64,000 nt of DNA from Dictyobacter kobayashii (GTDB lineage: Bacteria > Chloroflexota > Ktedonobacteria > Ktedonobacterales > Ktedonobacteraceae), in NCBI RefSeq assembly GCF_003967555.1, contig NZ_BIFS01000002.1, forward strand, positions 2,108,001-2,172,000. Reading direction: 5' to 3'. The notes beneath the pieces were generated by a model. It was not told the DNA's origin, made no database searches, and was given only the letters and a program-made list of their open reading frames with translations. The translations under genes were made by a program, and so were the position numbers. Every line of letters starts with the position of its first letter. Positions within the stretch are counted from its first letter, which is position 1. Below, piece after piece: positions 10,683 through 20,678 of the stretch.

Positions 10683-11983
10683 TTATGGCTGGAAAAATGC
10701 CATCTGGATCAAGAAGAGCAGGCCGAAGATATAGACCAGTGGATGGACTTCGCGCCATTTGCCCCGTACCAGCTTTAAGAGTGGATAGAAGATGAAGCCC
10801 AGTGCCAGGCCAGTGGCTATGCTGGAGGTCAATGGCATCGATAGGACCACCAGGAAGGCTGGAAAGGCTTCGTCAAAGTCGTCCCATTGGATATGACGGA
10901 TATTGCTGATCATCAGTGAGCCCACGATAATCAAGGCTGGACCCGTAATCGCGTCGACGCCAGAGATGGCGCTGATGATGGGTGTGAAGAAGGCTGCGAT
11001 CAGGAAAAGAATAGCAATGACCAGGGCCGTGAGACCTGTGCGGCCGCCAGCTGAGATACCCGCACCCGATTCGATATAGGCCGAGGTTGGACTTGTACCG
11101 AAGATTGAACCGATCAGTGTGGCCGCCGAGTCGGCGAACAGTGCCCGGTCGGCCCGTGGCAATACATCCCCTCCATCAGTCCCGCCTGTTTGCCCAGACC
11201 CAGGATGGTGCCCGTGGTGTCAAACAGGGTGACCAGCAGGAATGAAAAGACCGCGCCATATAGCCCATAATGGACGATATCGCCGATGGCTGTTACTGGA
11301 TTGTATGCGACAATGCCGGCTGGCAGCGTTGGTAGCGATACGATGCCTTTGGTGAAGTGAATCTGGCCGGTGAAAAATGCAATCAGCCCGGTCGCCAGCA
11401 TCCCTATGAAGAGGGCACCAGGAATATTTAAAACCATAAAGATCAATGTGATGACCAGTCCTACAACGGCCAGGATGACCAATGGGGCATGGAGATTTCC
11501 TAATGCTACAAAGGTGCTGGGATTTGCTTGCACAAGTCCGGTCAGGCGCAGACCGATGAAGGCGATGAAGAGACCGATACCTGCGCCAATGGCGTGCTTC
11601 AAGTTATGAGGAATGGCTTGAATAAGTTTGGAACGCAGTGGCGTCAGGGAGAGAAGCACAAAGAGTATGGCTGAGATAAAGACGGCTGAAAAAGCAACAT
11701 GGTAATCCATGCCCTTGTGAGCCTGGGCCAAAGAATAGGTGAAGTAAGCATTTAAGCCCATACCTGGCGCGACCGCGATTGGATAATTAGCGAAGAGCGC
11801 CATGATCAGGGTGCCCGCCAGCGTAGCGATGATGGTGGCGGTAAAGGCCTGTGCAAATGGAACACCGCCCTGGGAAAGCACCAGGGGGTTGACCACCATT
11901 ACATAAGCCATGGTCAAGAAAGTTGTGACTCCTGCGACAACTTCCGTCTTCACAGAAGGCCTGTAGCCTTTGATGTTGAACAT
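10683..11983 (-). CDS. NCS2/AzgA-type guanine/hypoxanthine permease (one single-base deletion)
   Basis: Multi-helix purine permease with the family start region (GVTTFLTMAYVMVVNPLVLS), the APGMGLNAYF motif and, after the frame switch, the signature SAATLIGSIFGTSPTSAYIESGAGI. The break lies near 11160 in a run of G; one added G restores GDVLPRADRA and gives 433 residues, the usual family length. Predicted role is proton-coupled uptake of purine bases at the cell membrane. It is a single gene, convergent with the kinase. Confidence 0.9.
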
Positions 11984-12659
11984 CTAGTTTCCCTTGTACA
12001 TGAGTAAGTTCGCGCTGTTAGCGTTGTGCAGAATCTCTCGTCAGTTTGCGCTGGAGACCAATGATGCAGGAGGAGCTTTCTTTGCCGCCACATAACCTCT
12101 TCAGCCGATGAAGATATGAAAATCTGCTGCTCCAAACGAAGTAACGGTGAATGTATGCTATGAAATTATACTAGAGTGTATCTGCCCAAACGTACCGCAC
12201 GTGCTCACTATTGGATTTCTTCTAATAATAGACCCAACAGGCGCATGTCCGGCAAATACGTGTGATAAGCAAGAGGTGCCCTAGAAAAAATTTTTGTGAG
12301 GAATGCGTATGTGCTGATTCCACGGAATATTTTTTCATTTCTAACGCTAAAGCCTGGCTGTTCTACAAAAGATGTGTAGTAATGTCGATAAGAATATCGA
12401 TGACCATTGTATGGTATCGTGAATCTGAGCAAATTGTCAAGTATAATATTGCAACTAATTAATTAATCTTGCATTTATACTGACTAATTTTATCAGCTTC
12501 AAGAAATTTAGTTTTTCTTGTATGTTGCGAAACTATAAATCAATGTTCAGCTTGACTGTAAATCTCTTATAGGGTACTAATAAAATGTATCCATAAATAT
12601 CTAGTGTATGAGCTTTAAACGGACAACAGTCTTTGTATGGGTGTATTATTGCAAAGAAA
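11984..12659. other. Intergenic: permease leader and AT-rich spacer
   Basis: On the minus strand a TATAAT lies at 12165-12170, which would leave a leader of roughly 170 bases before the purine permease. I do not recognise a purine riboswitch in it. The rest, about 12200-12659, is AT-rich and shows no convincing gene. Confidence 0.4.
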
Positions 12660-12760
12660 ATGCACAAAGACACAGGAGCAAATGCTACGCGTGAACATGG
12701 TTTGTCCGGGCTGATGGGGTTAAGCGCATAGAATGTTTGAGCTTCTGTGTCTTTGTGCAT
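12660..12760. promoter_or_regulatory. Inverted repeat upstream of the export operon
   Basis: 16 bases at 12660-12675 (ATGCACAAAGACACAG) pair perfectly with 12745-12760 around a 69-base loop, and pairing resumes after one mismatch. It ends 33 bases before the ATG of the HlyD-like gene, so it may be a leader structure or regulatory element. A diverged repeat element is an alternative. Confidence 0.45.
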
Positions 12761-12793
12761 GTGCTTGCTTTAAATGTGGTGGGGTAAAGATAC

Positions 12794-13381
12794 ATGACAC
12801 AACAAAAAAAACGTCCCCTGTTCCGCGAGCATGCGTTACAACATTACATGCAGAGACGCGAAAACGATATCTTGCCACGCATCGTCTCACCACCTGTCTT
12901 CCTCTTCGTCTGGTTGCTGTTTGGGATAGTGCTGGCAAGCGGGATTATGGCATGGCTGGAACGTGTCCCTGTCTATGTTAATGGTACAGGTATAGTCGTA
13001 GAGAGTGAACACAAAATCAATGCTCAGCAGAGTGAGGTTAATGCCCTGGTCTTTATCCCGGTCAACGCTATTAATCATGTGCGCCCTGGTAGCCACGGCC
13101 TGATACAGTTAGGATCAGCAACTGGTGGTTATTTCAACAGCACGGTAACGAGTCTGGAGCCCCTGGTGCTTAGTCCAGAGGCGATCCAGACCCATTATAT
13201 GCTTAGCTGTAGTGCTGCGCAGCAAATTACTGAGCCCTCGGTGGCGGTACATGTGAAGGTGCTTATGCCAGCCAACGATCATGTCTTTAACGGTACGCTA
13301 CTTCAGGCGCGCATCCAAATCGGTACACAGCGGGTACTGGCGCTCTTGCCTATCCTTGATAGATTGATAGGAGGTTCCTAA
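12794..13381 (+). CDS. HlyD-like/NHLP-type secretion adaptor, short
   Basis: 195 residues with one N-terminal transmembrane helix (about residues 36-56, FLFVWLLFGIVLASGIMAWL), then a periplasmic-side beta-rich region (VYVNGTGIVVESE and later VHVKVLMPAND) like membrane-fusion proteins of bacteriocin exporters. It is shorter than usual and lacks the long coiled coil of classic HlyD. Its stop touches the ATG of the ABC exporter, so the two are translationally linked and probably form one export machine. Confidence 0.7.
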   Translation: MTQQKKRPLFREHALQHYMQRRENDILPRIVSPPVFLFVWLLFGIVLASGIMAWLERVPVYVNGTGIVVESEHKINAQQSEVNALVFIPVNAINHVRPGSHGLIQLGSATGGYFNSTVTSLEPLVLSPEAIQTHYMLSCSAAQQITEPSVAVHVKVLMPANDHVFNGTLLQARIQIGTQRVLALLPILDRLIGGS

Positions 13382-15697
13382 ATGCCACGGATGACCCAAC
13401 ATGACGAAGAAACTCAACGTCAAGCCGAGCAGCCAGCTGAGCATTCTACTGGACCAGTGTCGCCGCCATTTGAAGAGCAGTGGACCCCTCCCGCCTTCCT
13501 GCCACTCTGGTTACAGCGCATCTGGACATATCTCTATTATGCGGGCCATAAAAAAGTTCCTGTGATCACACAGATGAATGTAGTGGAGTGTGGTGCCGCC
13601 TGTCTGGCTATGATCCTTAGTTATTACGGGCGCAAAACCGGGATTGCAGAGATACGCAATCACTATGATGTGGGGCGCGATGGCCTCTCAGCGCGCAGCA
13701 TTGCCCAGGCGGCCAGAAACTATGGTTTGCGGGTACGAGCAATCTCTATGCAGCGCAGTGATTTCCGTTATGTTAGTTTGCCGGCGATCGTGCACTGGGA
13801 ATTCAACCACTTCATTGTGGTTGAACGTTGGAGCCCGCAATATGTCGATGTGATTGATCCTGCTCTTGGCCGTAAGCGTCTGACGGCTGAACAATTCAAC
13901 GATGGCTTTACCGGTATCGTGCTGATGATGGAGCCCAGCACTAATTTCTCACGTGTAAGCGAGCCGCGTTCACTGACATTGAGAAGCTATGGCCGTCAGT
14001 ACCTGCAGCGCGCGCCAATGATTTTTGTGCAGATCTTGTTAGCCTCGATCCTGTTACAGGGATTTGGCCTGATCATACCACTGCTAACAAAGGTAATTGT
14101 TGACCAGATTCTACCGCTGCACCTGACCAATGTGATGCCCATTATCGGTATCGGCATGCTGGTCCTCATCGTGAGCGAATGCTTGATCTTATTATTGCGC
14201 TCGTTCCTGCTCATCTATCTACAGAATCGTATCGATACCAAGGTTCTGCCAGACTTTTTTGAGCACTTATTGCATCTGCCGCTAGACTTTTTTCAACAGC
14301 GTTCAAGTGGAGATATCCTCACGCGTATCGGCAGTAATACCGTGGTACGTCAGATGATCAGCTCTCAGCTCGTCTCTAGTTTGCTGGATGGTGGTCTGGT
14401 ACTTGTTTATATGTTCATCCTGTTCTGGCAGTCCTGGTCCTTTGGCGTGTTAGTGCTGGTTATTGGAGGATTGGAAGTGCTTATTATGCTTGCCACCAAT
14501 AAAACCAATCGCCAGTTCTCTACCCAGGAATTGGAAGCATCCGGTAAAGCCCAGGGTTATGTTACTGAGCTGCTAACCAGCATCGAAACCGTCAAATCAT
14601 CTGGTTATGAGATGCAGGCTTTTCATCAATGGTCCAACTACTTCTATACACAGCTGAATATCTCTAATCGGCATAGTATCTATTCGACTATCGTCGGTAC
14701 CTTTATGTCGTTGCTAGAGATTTCGGCCCCGCTCTTCTTGCTCTGGCTAGGTACGGTGCAGGTTCTCAATGGAACAATGCAGTTGGGTACTATGCTGGCC
14801 CTGAATGCGTTGGCCGCTACTTTCCTGGCACCTTTAACGGCGCTGGTAGGTAGTGCGATGCAGTTGCAGTTAGTGCGCTCACATATTGATCGTATCGGAG
14901 ATGTCTATCAGGCTGATGTCGAGCAAGACATCCATGCGGTTCAGCCTCCTCCAACCTTGACGGGACATATCGAGTTGGATCACCTGAGTTTTCGCTATAA
15001 TCCCCAGTTACCCATGGTGCTTACGGACCTGTCATTGGTGATTGAGCCGGGTCAAAAAATAGCCCTGGTCGGCCAGACAGGCTCGGGTAAGAGCACATTG
15101 GGCAAGTTACTCCTGGGTTTATATAATCCAACCAGTGGCGAGATCTATTACGATGGTATCTCATTGCAGACAATGAATTATCAGGCGGTACGCGAGCAAA
15201 TAGGCGTGGTCATTCAGGAATCGGGTATCTTTAGCGGCTCGATTCGTCAGAATATCGCTTTTGCCCATCCGGATGTGGATATGGATCAGATCATCTGGGC
15301 TTCTAAACAGGCTTGCCTGCATGAGGATATTGCCGCGATGCCGATGCGCTACGAAACCTTTGTGGCTGAGGGTGGTAATGCATTATCAGGTGGACAGCGG
15401 CAGCGCCTGGCTCTGGCTCGAGCCCTGGTTCATCAGCCGCGCATACTATTGCTGGATGAAGCGACGAGCTCTTTGGACGTTGTGACTGAGCGTGCCGTCG
15501 AACAAAACCTGTCCAAACTTGCTTGTACGCAGATTATTATTGCCCACCGTTTAAGCACAGTGCGCAATGCTGATGTTATTCTGGTGCTGGATCAAGGTAG
15601 GATTGTGGAATATGGCAATCACGAGCAACTATTAAAGCAGAATGGTTATTATGCCCGCCTGGTACGCAATCAAATCGAACAACAGCGTGCCCTCTAA
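13382..15697 (+). CDS. Peptidase C39-containing ABC exporter (bacteriocin/RiPP type)
   Basis: 771 residues, intact. An N-terminal C39 protease domain carries Gln64, catalytic Cys70 (VECGAACLAMIL), His141 (FNHFIVVE) and Asp157 (VIDPALG). A six-helix membrane domain follows (about 215-480). The ATPase domain has Walker A (GQTGSGKSTLGK), signature LSGGQRQRLALARA, Walker B (ILLLDEATSSLD) and switch His (IIAHRLS). All catalytic residues are present, so it should cleave a leader peptide after a double-Gly-type site and export the core. No precursor gene or modification enzyme is seen nearby. Confidence 0.93.
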   Translation: MPRMTQHDEETQRQAEQPAEHSTGPVSPPFEEQWTPPAFLPLWLQRIWTYLYYAGHKKVPVITQMNVVECGAACLAMILSYYGRKTGIAEIRNHYDVGRDGLSARSIAQAARNYGLRVRAISMQRSDFRYVSLPAIVHWEFNHFIVVERWSPQYVDVIDPALGRKRLTAEQFNDGFTGIVLMMEPSTNFSRVSEPRSLTLRSYGRQYLQRAPMIFVQILLASILLQGFGLIIPLLTKVIVDQILPLHLTNVMPIIGIGMLVLIVSECLILLLRSFLLIYLQNRIDTKVLPDFFEHLLHLPLDFFQQRSSGDILTRIGSNTVVRQMISSQLVSSLLDGGLVLVYMFILFWQSWSFGVLVLVIGGLEVLIMLATNKTNRQFSTQELEASGKAQGYVTELLTSIETVKSSGYEMQAFHQWSNYFYTQLNISNRHSIYSTIVGTFMSLLEISAPLFLLWLGTVQVLNGTMQLGTMLALNALAATFLAPLTALVGSAMQLQLVRSHIDRIGDVYQADVEQDIHAVQPPPTLTGHIELDHLSFRYNPQLPMVLTDLSLVIEPGQKIALVGQTGSGKSTLGKLLLGLYNPTSGEIYYDGISLQTMNYQAVREQIGVVIQESGIFSGSIRQNIAFAHPDVDMDQIIWASKQACLHEDIAAMPMRYETFVAEGGNALSGGQRQRLALARALVHQPRILLLDEATSSLDVVTERAVEQNLSKLACTQIIIAHRLSTVRNADVILVLDQGRIVEYGNHEQLLKQNGYYARLVRNQIEQQRAL

Positions 15698-15707
15698 GGG
15701 TGATTCT

Positions 15708-15833
15708 GACTCCCATCATCATAAAAGCGTGTCGCTCTTGTGCGGACGTGCGCATGCGCGCCCGCACAATTATTATAATGTGGTGTATAAAATGCAAAAA
15801 GCGCATTTTATACACCACATTATAATAATTGTG
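15708..15833. repeat. Family A repeat copy 2a: tail plus 31-bp palindrome
   Basis: In plus orientation the shared part comes first: GCGTGTCGCTCTTGTGCGG and the GC tail (15726-15764), almost identical to 39800-39841. Then come perfect arms 15765-15795 and 15803-15833 with a 7-base loop. The homologous part extends left to a CTCCCATC box near 15712. Confidence 0.75.
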
Positions 15834-15860
15834 TTGAGTATCGCAGGTGTGAAAACACAT

Positions 15861-16141
15861 GGACAGAGCGCGTGCTGGCGCGCCCGATTTGGTTTTATAG
15901 TGAGTTGCAGAAAATGCTCTGAGCACCTGGAATATTGTTATAGTGAGTTGCAGAAAATGCTCTGAGCACCTGGAATATTGTTATAGTGAGTTGCAGAAAA
16001 TGCTCTGAGCACCTGGAATATTGTTATAGTGAGTTGCAGAAAATGCTCTGAGAGCATTTTCTGCAACTCACTATAACAATATTTTGAGCACCGAAGGTGC
16101 TCAAAATCAGGTGTAAAGATCACGGAGATCATCAGGATATG
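15861..16141. repeat. Family A repeat copy 2b: 43-bp tandem repeats ending in a palindrome
   Basis: The GC tail (15866-15887, in reverse orientation) is followed by three exact 43-bp units (15895-15937, 15938-15980, 15981-16023) and a fourth that turns into its own reverse complement at 16050. The palindrome has 33-bp arms (16017-16049, 16051-16083) and a 1-base centre. A further hairpin covers 16082-16106. The last 35 bases (16107-16141) match 26206-26240 in reverse orientation. Confidence 0.85.
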
Positions 16142-16202
16142 GTAATATCTAGATAAATATGTAACCTCTAGCTTACCTATCCTAACTAAGGAGAGTTTAT
16201 TC

Positions 16203-17245
16203 ATGGGTGGTCAGGAATCCACATTTTCTCCTCAAGAAGAGACCGCAAAGCAGGCGCAGTCGGAAGAGATTTATCAGCCGCGAACGATCAACGATGATGT
16301 TCGTGAACAAGCCACTACACCTGAGCAGCTCTGGCAACCCCCCTGGTTGCCAGTCCAGAAGCATATGATAGCATGTATGAAGATGGCTATGCCGGTTCCA
16401 ATGCGTCGATGGGCGAGAAACTACGTCCCCGGCAATTTAATCTTACTGAAAAATGGTGGTACTTATTTGTCGGAGTGGTGATCGGCGTCCTTTTTTCTGC
16501 CTCTTTCGCTACCAGTGTTAAGGGACTTATTCCTCTTGTTTTGCTCGTTATTGCGGGCGTATTCATCTGGATCTTTACAGGCAAACAAGCGATGGCTGAA
16601 GAGCCGGTCAGATCCTTTTCGGTGCAGGGTATGGCTAGCCTGGCCATTCATAATCCAATTGGTTCACTACATATCCATCGTGGTGAGGCCAATAGTATAG
16701 TGGTCAGAGCCACTAAAAAGACCCAGGGGCGTTTTGCGCGCCTGGACGATCTTAAACTGGTCTATGTCCAGGAAGGCAATCGGCTAATCATCAAGACAGA
16801 GAATAACGCGCAGCGCTCTGGCGCTTCAATATTATCCGGTATTGATCTAGATATTACCGTCCCTTATAATTGTGACATGCGGATTGAGCAGAGTATTGGA
16901 TCAATCGAACTGGATGGCATTGATGGCCAATTACAGGTCAAAATGAATATCGGCTCGATCAATGCTAGCAATGTCATATTGCGCCGCAACAGTAATATCT
17001 CTACTAATATTGGCACTTTTGAATTCAACGGCGAGTTAGATCCCGCTGGCACATATGAATGTCATAGCAACATTGGTAGTGTGCAGATGACCCTGCCTGC
17101 TGCAGCAGCCTTTGAGGTGCATGCCCACTCCAATATTGGTTCATTTGAGAATCAGTTCGCCAGCAATGTCCAGGGTGTGGCGCCGCGCGCCAGGTTGAAT
17201 GCCCACACTAACATCGGCTCGGTTGAAATTTATAAACGCCAGTAG
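16203..17245 (+). CDS. DUF4097-like membrane-anchored beta-repeat protein (one single-base deletion)
   Basis: An acidic N-terminus is followed by two hydrophobic segments (KWWYLFVGVVIGVLF; LIPLVLLVIAGVFIWIF) and then a repetitive beta-helix-like domain with recurring N-I-G-S/T motifs (QSIGSIELDG, MNIGSINAS, TNIGTFEF, SNIGSVQM, SNIGSFEN, TNIGSVEI), as in DUF4097 surface domains. The first 45 codons lie in another frame; one C added to the C6 run at 16336-16341 joins them and gives 347 residues. AAGGAG precedes the ATG. Role unknown; it may be a surface or stress-related protein. Confidence 0.8.
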
Positions 17246-17272
17246 ATTAACAGTTAGAAAGAAGAAGCAGGG

Positions 17273-17710
17273 ATGGCTATCTATTTTTATAGTGTGCGTG
17301 AAGAGCCGTATGGTTGTTTCTCAAATTTTTCCAGGCATGGTTTTAAACTGGATGACGTCTGGTGGCCTACCAGCGAACATTACTTCCAGGCACAAAAGTT
17401 CGCGGGCACCTCTCATGAAGAAGCGGTACGCAAAGCCGATAGCCCAAAGCTAGCTGCAGAGATGGGACGTGATCGCCGTCGCCCTCTACGCTCTGACTGG
17501 GAACGCATTAAAGATGATGTGATGCGGCGGGCCGTGCTGCGCAAGTTTGAGAGCCATGACGACCTGCGTGCATTGCTACTGGCCACCGGTGACGAAGAAA
17601 TTATCGAAGACGCGCCTGGCGATTATTATTGGGGTATAGGCCGGGATGGCAGCGGCAAGAACATGCTCGGACTTATCTTAATGGAGGTCCGCTCCCTGCT
17701 ACGTCAATAG
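17273..17710 (+). CDS. NADAR-domain protein (YbiA-like N-glycosidase)
   Basis: 145 residues covering one complete NADAR domain: the start FYSVREEPYGCFSNFS, the central WWPTSEHYFQAQKF and the end YWGIGRDGSGKNMLGLILMEVR are all family hallmarks. Members cleave N-glycosidic bonds, either in a riboflavin-pathway intermediate or in ADP-ribosylated guanine made by DarT1-like toxins. No DarT-like gene is visible here, so a housekeeping or stand-alone repair role is as likely. It starts 28 bases after the DUF4097-like gene and may share its transcript. Confidence 0.93.
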   Translation: MAIYFYSVREEPYGCFSNFSRHGFKLDDVWWPTSEHYFQAQKFAGTSHEEAVRKADSPKLAAEMGRDRRRPLRSDWERIKDDVMRRAVLRKFESHDDLRALLLATGDEEIIEDAPGDYYWGIGRDGSGKNMLGLILMEVRSLLRQ

Positions 17711-17720
17711 CATCTCATGC

Positions 17721-17808
17721 TTTTATTGTAGTTTGCAGAAAATAGCAGCGCATATTTCCTGCAAACTACAATAAAACAAGTTCGGGAGCGCTGTGCACGT
17801 ATGCACAC
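17721..17808. repeat. Family A repeat copy 3: 24-bp palindrome plus GC tail
   Basis: Arms 17721-17744 and 17753-17776 pair with a single mismatch, followed by the tail CGGGAGCGCTGTGCACGT (17783-17800). It lies between two convergent genes. Confidence 0.7.
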
Positions 17809-17809
17809 T

Positions 17810-19165
<1,356 letters not shown>

Positions 19166-19286
19166 AGAAATATTCTCTTTCATTTTCGAATGTGAAGGGT
19201 AAAATTGAGTCCAAGGCCCGATATATTCATTTAAGAATAGAGAAAGCAAACGAAAGCAACAAGAGCAGCGAAACCCCGTAGGTAAT

Positions 19287-19492
19287 ACCCATAGGTGCGA
19301 CCCTCTGCGGTCGCTTGCCGCCCTCCGCAGAGCTGGCGGCCCAGTATCCCAGCGCTTGAGTGCCTTATGGTATCATCCCTTCCCCCCACGCGGTGCCCAA
19401 AAGCACGGTTCGCTTTTGGGCACCGCATGGCGATGGTACCGGGCCTCACTACCGGTGAGTCAAGCGACCACAGAGGGTCGCACCTACAGGGT
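19287..19492. mobile_element. Family C inverted-repeat element (MITE-like)
   Basis: The two ends (19287-19317 and 19461-19492) share TAGGTGCGACCCTCTG-GGTCGCTTG as inverted repeats of about 30 bp with few mismatches. A perfect 15-bp hairpin (19390-19404 with 19412-19426) lies inside. There is no coding capacity and no clear target duplication. Confidence 0.6.
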
Positions 19493-19545
19493 CAAACCTA
19501 TGCGAATCGCTTTTCTGGTTGCTTGCTCGCGCATGCTTTTAGGGT

Positions 19546-20544
19546 TTAATTGCTGAAGCGCATGAAGAAATTGTACAGGGCCAGATTGGCGCTGGGACCT
19601 GCGGGATCGCCCCAGAGCCCAGAGCCACCAGACCAGGCATGCCCCATGCCATTTACTACCCAATACTCCTCAATCTCCTGCCCGCTGTTATTGTTCCAGG
19701 TATAGGTGGTATAGGAGTGACCTCCCGACACCTGTCCATGGGTGGTGGTCGCCGGATTGGAGAAGCTCGCATTATAGCTGCCCCCGGAGGCATCATGATC
19801 TGTCTCCATCCACTGTTGGATAACCTGGTCGCCATTGACCGGCCAAACGACAGGATCAACCGAACCCTGGATATCGATGGTTGGGACAACCCGGGCATAG
19901 CGGCCCATCGTTTGATAGGCCAGATCGCCCTGGAGCACGGGGGGAGGACCACCGGTGACCGAAGCACCCAGGGAGAAGGCGGTGACGGCCTGATATTCTA
20001 CGCCAGAATGCACCCCGATCGCTGTATACAGATCTGGATAGGCTGCCCCCATATTCACCGCCATTGCTCCTCCTGACGAAATCCCCGTCAGGTAGACGCG
20101 ATGCTTGTTAATCGTCCAGCGTGAGGAACTGTTCTCCACCGTCTGGGTGATGCCGGCGATCTCCCCGGTTTCGTCCAGGCCTCGATACTGGTTACTGGGC
20201 GAGAAAAAGTTCCAGCACAAAGATGGGTTGGCGAAGATTTCCTGTTGGAGATAGGCGACCACAAACTGTTTCTGATCCGCCAGCGTATCCATGCCGGTGT
20301 CTGCTGCCATCGTTGATGAATCTACCGTGCAACCAGATAATACGACAATCAGGGGGACCGACGTTCCTACTTGATAATTTGCTGGTGTATACACATCATA
20401 GGTATACAGTCCGGCGGAGCCAAAATAACTAAATTGTTGCAATTTCCCTGCGGTGGCCGCGTGCGCGACTGAGGATTGTTGGAAAAGCAACAGACAACCT
20501 ACAAAAACAGCCAGAGAGCACCATCGGGTCAAAAGTTTGAACAT
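19546..20544 (-). CDS. Secreted PHB-depolymerase-family esterase
   Basis: 332 residues with a Sec signal peptide (positive start, hydrophobic stretch LAVFVGCLLLF, AHAA cleavage region). The catalytic domain shows the oxyanion region VVLSGCTVD and the nucleophile motif GISSGGAM of the esterase/PHB-depolymerase family, with a late His in GMGHAWSGG. It is likely exported and hydrolyses a polyester, feruloyl ester or similar substrate; the exact substrate is not readable. The ATG at 20544 is chosen because AAGGAG lies 9 bases upstream; an ATG at 20580 has no such site. Confidence 0.87.
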   Translation of the reverse strand: MFKLLTRWCSLAVFVGCLLLFQQSSVAHAATAGKLQQFSYFGSAGLYTYDVYTPANYQVGTSVPLIVVLSGCTVDSSTMAADTGMDTLADQKQFVVAYLQQEIFANPSLCWNFFSPSNQYRGLDETGEIAGITQTVENSSSRWTINKHRVYLTGISSGGAMAVNMGAAYPDLYTAIGVHSGVEYQAVTAFSLGASVTGGPPPVLQGDLAYQTMGRYARVVPTIDIQGSVDPVVWPVNGDQVIQQWMETDHDASGGSYNASFSNPATTTHGQVSGGHSYTTYTWNNNSGQEIEEYWVVNGMGHAWSGGSGLWGDPAGPSANLALYNFFMRFSN

Positions 20545-20678
20545 CTGTGTTCGCTCCTTTTTCTGTTTGGACAACATCATTTATGACATAGTCGCAGCGT
20601 TTTCTCACCGGCTCACAAGCCAGGAGGGACACTACTCCGGTAAAGTGGCAAATAAGTTACTTTTCCATGCTGTGTCTG

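Noticed and set aside
15895..16050. CRISPR-like array
   Set aside because: The 43-bp units are contiguous and identical, with no spacers, and no cas gene is present.
17273..17710. Toxin-antitoxin pair with the preceding gene
   Set aside because: The preceding protein is a membrane-anchored DUF4097-like protein with no toxin features.
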